Positions 55,501-62,200 of a stretch of 64,000 nucleotides of DNA are shown piece by piece. Each line of letters opens with the position of its first letter. Position 1 is the stretch's first letter. Where the stretch lies: positions 149,501 through 213,500 of the forward strand of contig NW_022145533.1 of NCBI RefSeq assembly GCF_000002235.5, read 5' to 3'. Below the pieces are notes generated by a model, which did no database searches, was not told the DNA's origin, and saw only the letters and a list, made by a program, of their open reading frames with translations. The DNA is from Strongylocentrotus purpuratus (taxonomy: Eukaryota; Echinodermata; Echinoidea; Camarodonta; Strongylocentrotidae). The position numbers and the translations under genes are program-made.

Positions 55501-55786
55501 TGGCTATGGCCTGTATTGGCTGGGCCTGGCCTGGTGCCTGTACTGTGCAGTGTGTAGGAGGAGTGGACGAAAACAAGTGATCTGCTGCAGCATGCAGATC
55601 ACCTAATTAAATAATCAGATATCACATATGCTTAAAATTCATACCACTTAGAGCGAAACATTCTTCCTTCCAGTATCTTGATTCATAAATTCTTGATCTT
55701 GTGATTTTTTCCACCAAATACTGCGGATTCTTCCCTTGATGCTGCGAGCGTCTCGGACCGTGCGATTCGCCATCTTGGAAAGGCAT
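37545..55786 (-). CDS. PRPF38A: PRPF38A, pre-mRNA-splicing factor 38A, nine coding exons
   Basis: Spliceosomal protein of the B complex; the PRP38 family acts in tri-snRNP activation in the nucleus. The PRP38 domain is encoded by exons 1-4 (NPQYLVEKI, RSRIYESRYWKEEC, LLVDKAMELRF, GGNIKPSPFLC, MLQIQPEKDI, YKYLEPLYNDYRK, HVDEFIDELL, VCDIILPR), all near-identical to the human protein as I recall it. Exon 5 gives VSPLEEDLDDMEDSSDDD. Exons 6-9 give an Arg/Ser-rich tail ending HRRSYRK. All introns are GT-AG and every junction phase fits. From the ATG at 55784-55786 the frame is open for 330 codons, but the conserved start MANRTVRDARSIKG (ATG at 55771-55773) lies in a frame one nucleotide off. So exon 1 appears to lack one base near 55730. 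Divergent neighbour is ORC1. Confidence 0.93.
37570..38414. other. PRPF38A intron 8, part
   Basis: Contains G/C runs (37650-37670, 38074-38084, 38339-38350). No further exon or bounded repeat found. Confidence 0.4.
38415..39286. mobile_element. MITE family D copy 2, split by a B element
   Basis: Matches 58582-58890: AGTTGGACTTTAACATTATGG, GAAGTATTTTAGACTTTTTAT, CCACATCAAGAACATGAAAT, TTTATGCCTTTTAAAA. It is interrupted by about 165 bp at 38585-38750, then by MITE B at 38872-39265. After that the expected end ATCTTTGTGAAACACC resumes. This is a nested insertion. Confidence 0.82.
38872..39265 (+). mobile_element. MITE subfamily B copy 2, nested in D copy 2
   Basis: TTAAAGATGAAGTTGAGTTC to GAACTCAACCTTCTCTTTAA. 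The uninterrupted relative at 58860 reads GTTCAACTAAGGATCTTTGTG. Here GTTCAACTTAA precedes and TTTAAAATCTTTGTG follows, which identifies TTAA as the target site. Confidence 0.88.
39312..39690. mobile_element. MITE family H copy 2, TSD AGA
   Basis: AGGCCTGTCTTCACTAGC to GATGATGAATACGCGCCT, with AGA at 39309-39311 and 39691-39693. Internal words CATCAGCCCGAAGTTGC and ATCCCAAGATATCTTGGGAT shared with copy 1. Lies 63 bp from PRPF38A exon 8. Confidence 0.87.
39754..39865 (-). CDS. PRPF38A: PRPF38A coding exon 8
   Basis: 112 bp, acceptor TTTTGCGTTAG, donor GATAG|GTAGGT. Encodes VRNYHRDERRDERRDDRRDE, RSDDRYHHRHRSTSPDDR. A 12-nt unit (CGTGATGAGAGA) is repeated about four times and makes the RDER repeat. 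Confidence 0.85.
40364..40686. mobile_element. MITE family E, TSD CTG
   Basis: GGGGGTGTTTCATAAAGCTG with GTAAAG following, mirrored by CTTTACAAACAGCTTTATG and AAACACCCC. CTG at 40361-40363 and 40687-40689. Lies in PRPF38A intron 7, about 60 bp from exon 7. Confidence 0.85.
40747..40874 (-). CDS. PRPF38A: PRPF38A coding exon 7 (RS domain)
   Basis: 128 bp. Acceptor TTTTCATTCAG, donor CACCAG|GTAATG. In the frame set by exon 6 it encodes RRSRSPKRRSPSPRRDRERR, RSRSPRRERERRSRSRER and RHRSP, matching the human RSRSPKRRSPSPRR region. The frame is intact. Confidence 0.9.
40878..40961. repeat. Four 21-bp units at the exon 7 splice acceptor
   Basis: Units of ATGAAAATCAATGACATCATA abut exon 7. Read on the transcribed strand, each unit contains a branch-site-like CATTGAT and pyrimidine run TTTTCATT; only the unit next to the exon has the CAG acceptor. 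Confidence 0.88.
40978..41180 (-). mobile_element. LINE 3' tail with GAATT repeats
   Basis: On the minus strand, CTTTTTAGTCGGCCCTAC is followed by a T-rich UTR-like stretch and ends AATAAATGAATTGAATTG with further GAATT units. Typical 3' end of a CR1/L2-like LINE; no coding part. Confidence 0.6.
41894..42257. mobile_element. Inverted-end element, AGACCTGCCAACC
   Basis: AGACCTGCCAACC near the left end is mirrored by GGTTGGCAGTTCT at the right, about 360 bp, with repeated AAAGTTGTATTT and AAATCGTACT words inside. One copy only; non-coding. Confidence 0.55.
42934..43099. repeat. Dispersed repeat I copy 2
   Basis: Inverse of 16231-16403: GGGATTAGACCACAC to GACAGTGTGGCTTTA, without element J. 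It serves as the empty-site reference for J. Ends 25 bp from PRPF38A exon 6. Confidence 0.78.
43125..43234 (-). CDS. PRPF38A: PRPF38A coding exon 6
   Basis: 110 bp. Acceptor TTCTTATAAACAG, donor CTAAAAG|GTAAGA. Encodes EIKKSPERHRGSYHDHDRPR, RSPSPRHRRSRSRSPKR. Start of the RS-rich tail. Confidence 0.9.
43235..45016. other. PRPF38A intron 5, no further feature seen
   Basis: AT-rich DNA; a slightly GC-richer patch at 44090-44440 has no supportable exon on either strand. Confidence 0.35.
45017..45145. mobile_element. MITE family G copy 1
   Basis: CGGTCACAAAGGCTCATAC to GGCATTCGTGACCG, containing CCATTGTCTTTCGGAA and ATCGTTCGTACGGCATTCG. An inverted copy is at 46953-47085. Confidence 0.75.
45200..45265 (-). 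CDS. PRPF38A: PRPF38A coding exon 5
   Basis: 66 bp, phase 0 to phase 0. VSPLEEDLDDMEDSSDDDID and IP. Acidic linker equivalent to human VSALEEDMDDVESSEEE. Confidence 0.9.
45352..45683. mobile_element. Inverted-end element F, GGGTGGTATTC
   Basis: ATGGGTGGTATTCGCATAAG at the left and CGGAATACCACCCAT at the right, with subterminal GACTAAGTCCAGACTAA mirrored by GTGTGGACTAAGTTAAGCC in part. About 330 bp in PRPF38A intron 4. Confidence 0.72.
45792..45919 (-). CDS. PRPF38A: PRPF38A coding exon 4
   Basis: 128 bp. Acceptor CTCCATAG, donor CTACGC|GTAAGT. Encodes GYFLSHVDEFIDELLNEERV, CDIILPRVQKRHILEETEQL, ELR. Very close to the human sequence. Confidence 0.94.
45935..46100 (-). mobile_element. Probable LINE or retrocopy 3' tail
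   Basis: Minus strand ends in AAGCTTCAAACTTCAAAC repeats preceded by AATGTGGAATAAAT and a T-rich UTR-like segment; an A run lies at 46060-46076 on plus. Weak but resembles the other LINE tails. Confidence 0.4.
46656..46777 (-). CDS. PRPF38A: PRPF38A coding exon 3
   Basis: 122 bp. Acceptor TCCTACCTAG, donor GGTG|GTAAGT. Encodes YVRCLGALYIRLVGEGLDVY, KYLEPLYNDYRKIRRQDKIG. Core of the PRP38 domain. Confidence 0.95.
46953..47085. mobile_element. MITE family G copy 2
   Basis: Inverted relative of 45017-45145: TTGGTCACAAATGCC to ACCTTTGTGACCG with GACGATGGAAAATTCGGG and CGTACGAACGATTTTTAG inside. About 133 bp. Confidence 0.75.
47086..47768. other. PRPF38A intron 2, no further feature
   Basis: AT-rich with an A run at 47359-47373. 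Nothing else seen. Confidence 0.4.
47769..47928 (-). CDS. PRPF38A: PRPF38A coding exon 2
   Basis: 160 bp. Acceptor TTCATTTCCAG, donor TTCAA|GTAAGT. Encodes ELLVDKAMELRFIGGTYGGN, IKPSPFLCLLLKMLQIQPEK, DIVIEFIKNEDF. The most conserved part of the gene. Confidence 0.96.
47929..48915. other. PRPF38A intron 1, 3' part, no feature
   Basis: AT-rich; no bounded repeat recognised. Confidence 0.35.
48916..49690. mobile_element. Element N, inverted ends, TA target site
   Basis: GAGTAAAGGAGCCCGTTTTC with GGCC following at the left, GGGCTCCTTTACTC at the right, TA outside both ends (48914-48915, 49691-49692). A TA duplication fits Tc1/mariner-like elements among others. A GC-rich core (GCGCTCGCGCGCGCCG near 49158) contrasts with AT-rich flanks. 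No transposase reading frame. Confidence 0.72.
50032..50040. repeat. Left 9-bp target-site duplication of element K
   Basis: GCTCTGGAG, repeated exactly at 55464-55472 outside the other end. Confidence 0.9.
50722..51236. repeat. Pyrimidine-rich repeat P copy 1 inside K
   Basis: From TTTCTTGCTCCCTCGACG through TTCCTTTTCTTT blocks to ACAATATCCTGACAGG and GGGGACGCCCCTG. A second copy in the same orientation is at 52538-52950. Confidence 0.75.
52538..52950. repeat. Pyrimidine-rich repeat P copy 2 inside K
   Basis: Same boundaries as copy 1 (TTTCTTGCTCCCTCGACG; ACAATATCCTGACAGG; GGAGACGCCCCTG). Contains a G run at 52885-52903. Reading frames are low-complexity. Confidence 0.75.
53165..53870. repeat. 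Purine-rich tandem block inside K, ~160 bp unit
   Basis: Units contain ATCAGTTGCAAT/GCGGTT, then CCGCCAACAA, a G run, CTTGCCCCC and long AAAGAGGAAGAAGAAAAG text. They start near 53463, 53640 and 53806. A G run of about 27 closes it. Confidence 0.75.
54010..54577. repeat. Subterminal tandem repeat of element K right end
   Basis: Three units of about 200-235 bp, each opening ATCTCGGGCACATGTAGCGG and containing CATCTACAGGGAGGTG. The second unit carries an exact 20-bp duplication (ACATGTAGCGGGAGGCGGGC). The left end has only one unit, so the array grew on one side. Confidence 0.85.
54578..54956. mobile_element. Harbinger-like MITE copy 2, nested in K, TSD TAA
   Basis: GGCCATGTAAAATTGATT to AATCAATTTTACATGGCC, inverted ends about 35 bp, with CATGTTGATCGTCC and GGACGATCAACATG continuing. 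TAA at 54575-54577 and 54957-54959. The left arm of K reads ATATATAAGGGAGC (on its own strand) without the insert, an empty-site control. The TAA duplication and GG start fit PIF/Harbinger. Confidence 0.88.
55464..55472. repeat. Right 9-bp target-site duplication of element K
   Basis: GCTCTGGAG, identical to 50032-50040. Confidence 0.9.
55645..55786 (-). CDS. PRPF38A: PRPF38A coding exon 1, with a frame anomaly
   Basis: Donor AAGTG|GTATGA. The conserved N-terminus MANRTVRDARSIKG starts at the ATG 55771-55773, but NPQYLVEKITRSRIYESRYW continues one nucleotide out of frame. An upstream ATG (55784-55786) is in the second frame and gives MPFQDGESHGPRRSQHQGK before NPQYLVEK. Either one base is missing near 55728-55735 or this allele uses the upstream start. 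Confidence 0.85.
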
Positions 55787-56004
55787 TTAATGAGTGTAGA
55801 GTGAAGAACAGTCGTTAAAGATTACTCAGTATGTAGTTCTCCAAAAATCTTTTGATTAATATCTTTTATTGATTTAAAGATATAAATTAATGAAATAAAG
55901 AAAATAGAATTGTACTAAAAGCGAATTGTTTGTAGCTTAAAATTAACAATATTACATTTTTTTAATAAGACCGTCTAATGAAAGACTACGCTTTATTATG
56001 TACA

Positions 56005-56010
56005 CACGTG
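56005..56010. promoter_or_regulatory. CACGTG E-box
   Basis: Palindromic E-box 104 bp upstream of the ORC1 ATG, beside ATACGTGTCG. Confidence 0.45.
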
Positions 56011-56019
56011 ATACGTGTC

Positions 56020-56027
56020 GCGCGAAA
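56020..56027. promoter_or_regulatory. E2F-type site
   Basis: GCGCGAAA, i.e. TTTCGCGC on the other strand, matching TTTSSCGC. It lies 87 bp upstream of the ORC1 start codon. ORC1 is a known E2F target in human and fly, so the site is plausible. Confidence 0.6.
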
Positions 56028-56113
56028 CGTAAACCCGACTTTGTTTATTATCAGCTCAGAGATCAGCTGAACTTTGTGTGTCACATTTCATGCCATTATT
56101 TCGAGGTTTCAAG

Positions 56114-56220
56114 ATGTCTGCAGACAGAATACAAAGAATGAGAAGAGAGAAAGGATTTGCATGGATCGGATCAGCCAAAAGTAACGGGAAAGCAAAACGA
56201 CGCTGTAATAAACATTATGA
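56114..56220 (+). CDS. ORC1: ORC1 coding exon 1
   Basis: 107 bp, MSADRIQRMRREKGFAWIGS, AKSNGKAKRRCNKHYE; donor TATGA|GTGAGT. The first ATG after the promoter is used; homology begins at residue 15. Confidence 0.88.
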
Positions 56221-59200
56221 GTGAGTACTGAGTCAGTGTTTACAATATTAATTTGACTGAAAAAAAAGGAGTTTGAGAGAGAATGAGTGTGACGTGTGAG
56301 TGTGAGTCTTTTTCTTTTCCTTCCTCTTTGTTGACTTTGTGGCATTCATGCACTTTCATTATGGATAGGCTTAGTCTACATGTACATGTAGAGTCTACAT
56401 CTATGCTGTAACTAAGTTGTAGACCTACATATAGACCATAATTAAGTTCCAAACTCTCAATAATCTTAGAGTCAGAGTCTCACTCTCGATCAGTCTCAAT
56501 CTTCAGTTCATGTCTTTTTAATTTTTTTAGATGGCCGGATTACGACTGGGTGGGTTGGCGTTGGATTTTTACTTGACAGGTTCACTTTAGCTTTTTTTTA
56601 TACTTGCGTAGCTTAGAACAGTGCATGGGAAGACTTCCATAATTTGCGACAGCCACTCAAAATGAATAAAAAAATTGTATCATAAATTGTACATGTAGAC
56701 TATGTAAGTTAGACATTGAAGTCACTACCTACGCACCATTTTCTCTCATCTGAAAATATTTACCAAGTCCCTTTATCTTTGTTTTAAGTAATCCATTGAA
56801 CAATGATGTCATCTCACAAAATTGTGGGAAGACGTACCATTCCAGACCAGACCATACTCGATTGATTATTCTCTTGCTGAATTAATTTTATTTTTACTGA
56901 GTGATTTTCTGCAGTTTTTGCTACATGTAGATCTAGATTCTAGGCCTAGAATACTTGTAGTACAACAAATGAATATCATGACTTGATTTTTCCTTCATTA
57001 AAACTTTGGATGATCTGTGTTTTTAACTTCACAGACTGTGTGTTTTATGTAACTGACTTATTATGATACTGATACTAGCTACAGTGACAAATGCACTTTC
57101 ACTAAAGATCTCAATTAATTTCCTTTCACTATTTTGCAGAGGATTCCATCTTCCAGGAATTGGTGTAATCAAGGTGGGGGACCATGTCCTTATAGAAGGG
57201 GAGTCAGATGAGAGTTTTGTGGCTCTTATTGAAGACCTCTTTGATAATGGTAGGTATCAGCTCTTTCAACTCCTACTTCCTAGCAGGGAAAAAATTATTT
57301 AAACAATTTCGGGGCTATTTTTCAAGCTTGCTCGCATGAAAACAGCACTCTTTAATTTGTTTTGCATTGAACTCTATGCAAATTTGGGGGCTCTTTTATG
57401 ACTTTCAGGGGCTCTTTTTGGCATTTTGGGGGCTAATTTTGCCTGAGCCCCTGTGTATTTTTTCTCCTGCTTCCTAGCTACATGTGCATGTAGAGCTAAA
57501 TCTACCTTTATTATTTATTTTAATTTTATATAAGTTGCCAAATGTGAACATTAGCATCACCAATCATTTTCTGAAATGTGCTGAAACATCAGACTCTCAC
57601 TGAGAGCTCTGGAAGGCCAATCAAGGGGTTCACTGCAAATTAAGATGCATTTTGGATAGAGTAGAATACATGTATGTGCAGCATTGAAGTTGAAAGTTTA
57701 GGATGAATTAAAAGTAAATCCAAGTCATGGTAATGGACTATAGGAAGTCATACAATTGATGACTGGTATGAGAACTCTGTTTAGAGTCTTGCCATCAAGC
57801 CCTATAAATATTCAAAAAAGATCTAAGGCTATCTGCCCTTGGTAAATTAAGGGTTATACAACTGATTTGATTTGATTTATTTATTTCTGTTTGATTTTCT
57901 TTTTCTTTTGCATTTTTACAAATATATAACAAACAAATATTGCAAATTTACACATGACAAAAGAATATATGTAGAATAAAGTAAGGCTGGCTGTAATTAA
58001 TCGAAAACATCAAACAGGAGGGTTGACAAAGTAAGCAAGCTTGATAGTACGACTACTGTATGTATGAATCTTAATGGATTAGATGTTCAGATTAGAATAA
58101 AATCTTGTAACGATGGATAGACCACAGATTTTTGTAAACCAGCTCTTTGTTCTTACAAATTACCAAGTTATCAACATGGATTATATTATAGTTTGTTTTC
58201 ATTTTATATGAGACTATTATTTTATCAAGGTAAACTTAATTCTATGATCATTGTCAAAGTCAATGACATCTGGGGAATGAGATAACAAGGTTTATTCAGT
58301 AATCCATTTCCCCCTCTCTCTCCCTTGCCATAGGACAAGAGGATACCGATGACCCTCGTAGGGCCAAGGTCCAGTGGTATATGCGCCCCTCAGAATTGCC
58401 CAAGACAATTGCCCGGAAGCTGCCCTCAGCGCCCCTCTCCAGGGAGATCTACAAATACAACCAGTCTAAAGGAGCGTCTACAGATGTGGAGATCGATGCA
58501 GAGACCATTATTGGAAAATGTGTGGTAGGTTGACATTGTCTTCTACCTCCTAGAGCTTGGTAGTCCTTAGCAAGGCTACTGGGGGGTGTTGCACAAAGAA
58601 CCAGAGTCGAACTTATCTCTAAGTTGGACTTAAATATTATGGAGAGCCATTTGTAGCCTTAAAATAAAATACTTTCAAAGCAAAAATTCAAGTATTTTAG
58701 ACTTTTCATAAATTCCACATCAAGAACATGAAATCTCCTTGACAATAGAAAATTTGAATGATTTGAATCAACATTTTATGCCTTTTAAAATAACTTTAAC
58801 AAAATATTTTCAATGATGCTAATGGCTTTCCATAATTGTTAAGTCTAACTTAGAGATAAGTTCAACTAAGGATCTTTGTGAAACACCTCCCTGATCTTAT
58901 ACCAATAAGTCATAGTGAGAAATCATTGTTATAGGCAACCCTTATGAAAACTGTAACCAAAATAACAAAGACTGATGTGGAATAAGCAGTTGTGCTGGAG
59001 AAATCTGAGTCAATTACCCCCATCCTCTTTTCAAAGGTTCATCATCTTCCGTTCTCAACACATGACCCATCCATCTCAATCCACTTTTCTTTATTACTTC
59101 CATCACATGTTCTCCCAGACCTTCCAATGAGCTGATTTGTGTTCTCTTTTTTTAAAAACTTTCGAATAGATAGAACACAAGTGAGCTCATGGAAAGGGTT

Positions 59201-62200
59201 AAGTCTGAGGGGCGTTTCAAAAAACTTGTCATCAGTGACAAATGCCAATTTTTGTTATAAGCTACTGAAACCCTTGCTTCTGATTGGTTATCAGCAGATT
59301 TGTCCCTGATTTTTGTCATTTGTCGTTGAAAAAAGGCTTTGTGAAACGCCCCCCCTGGAAGAAACTTTGGTGGAAGTGGTAAAAGAGAAGTAAATTGAGG
59401 TGGATGGGTCATGTGTTGAGAAGGGAAGATGATGAACCTATGAAAAGAGCATGGGATCTGGATGTGGATGGTATAAGAGGGAATGGAAGACCTAAGATTA
59501 CATAAAAAGATACGGTAAAGAAAGAAAGCAGTTAGGTTGGTCCAAGTGAGAGAATGCTTAAGACAAGAAAAAAATGGAGGGAGTTTCATCATGGCCCGAA
59601 GTCAGTAACCCCTCGTAAAAGGCAAAATGCTGACTTTAGTAAATGATAATGATGATGTAGAAATTGTATTAGTTTCTTATTGATATTAAACACCCCATTG
59701 CCACAGCATACATGTAGTAGAATTTATTTTTAAATAAATGTCAATCTTAAACGCTAAATCATCTCATTAGAAACTTTACTATTTTGAATAGTGCTTGGTC
59801 AACATGAATATTGTACTACACCACCCTAATATGAAAACAACTTGCAAGTACAAGGCAAGAATTAATTTGTGTAAATACTCTTTCTTGCATGTATCAGGCC
59901 TGATAAAAACCAAATTTAAATCGGTTTCCCAACTTTTTTATTTTCCCCCAATTTTGAGAAGAAAAAAAAAAAGTCCCAATTTTTTCCCCTATATTATTTT
60001 TTTCTTCCTGATTTTATCCTGATTTTTCTGATTTTTCCCTTATTTTCTCTATTCTTCCCTATTTTTCCCTATTATTTCCCAAATTGTCTCACTCAAAAGG
60101 GGAGAATGTTGTTAGATGCCATTTTCCTGAATCCTCTTCTTTTCTTTTTACTCAAGGGGGGGGGGGGGGGGGGGGGGGGGCGTGGTCTGGGGAAAAAAAA
60201 CAAAACCTATTTTGTTTTAGTGCTCACAATCACCCCTGATGTACATGAATATAACAGTAAGTGAATTTATCGCATTGTTGGTATACTTACAGGTTGAAAC
60301 AGTAGAAATTGACAGCGATCTACCAGATGAGAAGGAAAACCAAGGGATACCAGTCCTTTATGCTCGCTATGGCATCAATGTAACCACTGTGACACCTCTT
60401 ATTGAACCTGAGAGTGAAGAAGAAGAAGAAGAGGAAGAGGAAGAAGAGGAGGACGAAGAAGAAGAAGAGGAGGACGAAGAAGAAGAGGAAGAGGACTCAG
60501 AAGAAGAAGAGGAGGAAGTGAAGAAAGTGGTCAAGAAGAGCTCTCAAAAAGTGAATTTGAAGCCAGTCAATAAAGGTAAGACTATTTGATTTGATTTGAT
60601 TTGATTTGATTTTTATTTATTTTCCACTCAAATATTCAAAAGTTAAATGACATGTATAAACCGTACAGTATTACAATATATAATAGAAAAAATGAATTAT
60701 AAAAGTAACAAAATACTGACAAGTATGTTCGTAATAAAAGAAGTTTACAGAGTACATTCTTCCAGTTGAAACATTTAATGGAATCTTAAAATTTTGATTC
60801 CAAAATGATTCTGTCGGTTAAGAATGTGAAGGTTTGATGAGCTTGAAGATAACTAAACACTTTCTTGATTTGTGTTTCTTCAAATACCTGTCTTTATAAG
60901 CTGTCATTTTTAAAGTGCCATACTCACTTCCAATGAAAATACCTCTTAATTTCTTTTTCTTTCCTTGAATCAGGTCTTACACCTAGGAGGAATCAAACCT
61001 TCACTGCGGACGAAGTATGGGATATGTTTTCATCTGATGACGACATGTCGCCATGGAAACAAACAAAGAAGAGCCATTCCAAGAAGCCTGCAGTATCAAC
61101 AAAGAAGGAATCCTGGAAAGTTGGCAGTGTCAGTCGTTCGGGTGGTAGAATAAATCTCATTGGAATCAAACCTAAAGTTCTTGAGGGCTTGGAGATGGAA
61201 GAGAAGATGACTCGTGGAGGACGACTAATAAAACCAACTCCCAAGATGAGCGTTGCCAAGGAAACAAAAGCACAAAGCAAGTCAACATCAAAGAAGCAAC
61301 TGCCTACCACTCCCATTCAGAAGTCCAAGGTGGTAAAGACACCAAAGACCGTTGGAGGTCGAGTTGGTCGACATCCAAGGTTGAATCATTGAGGAAGACC
61401 CAGAGCTGTATGAAGGAGAGCGTGAAGCAGAAAAATAACGCATCCACACTCAGGAGGAGGAAATTGACATATTATGAGGAGGAAGATGAGGAGGAAGATG
61501 AGGAGGAGGAGGAGGAGGAGAACTTCAAAATACTAAAGAAGAGGAAAATGTCAGCTTCATTAAAATCTACACCACAGGTGAGTAAATAATGGTTTTATTG
61601 CTTACCCGTTCCCTCTCCCCCTCCCCTCTCCTCCTCTCCTCTCCTCTCCCCCTCTCCACCTCTCCTCTCCCCTCCTCTTCTCCCCTCCTCTCCTCTCCCC
61701 TCCTCCTCTCCTCTCCCCCTTTCCTCTCCCCTCTCCTCTCCCCTCTCCACCTCTCCTCTCTCCTCTCCCCCTCTCCAATCCCCCTCTCCTCTCCCCCTCT
61801 CCTCTCCCCCTCTCCTCTCCCCCTCTCCTCTCCCCCTCTCCTCTCCCTCTCCTCTCCCCTCTCCTCTCCCCCTCTCCTCTCCCCCTCTCCTCTCCTCTCC
61901 CCCTCTCCCTCTCCCCCTCTCCTCTCCCCTCCCCTCTCTCCTCTCCTCTCCCCCTCTCCTCTCCCCCTCTCCTCTCCCCCTCTCCTCTCCCCCTCTCCTC
62001 TCCCCCTCTCCTCTCCCCCTCTCCTCTCCCTCTCTCCTCTCCTCTCCCCCTCTCCCTCTCCCCCCTCCTCTCCTCTCCCCTCCTCCTCTCCTCCCCTCCT
62101 CTCCTCCCCTCCTCTCCTCCCCTCCTCTCCTCTCCCCTCTCCACCTCTCCTCTCCCCCTCTCCTCTCCCCTCTCCTCTCCCCTCCCTCTCCCTCTCTCCT

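Larger units (their letters stand above)
55787..56113. promoter_or_regulatory. Divergent PRPF38A/ORC1 promoter region
   Basis: 327 bp between the two start codons. It contains CACGTG and an E2F-type site near the ORC1 side and no TATA box that I would trust. Head-to-head spacing this short implies shared control. Confidence 0.75.

Noticed and set aside
59390-59600. LINE reverse-transcriptase fragment
   Set aside because: A short W-x-GHV-like word is suggestive but the match is too brief and broken to call a feature.
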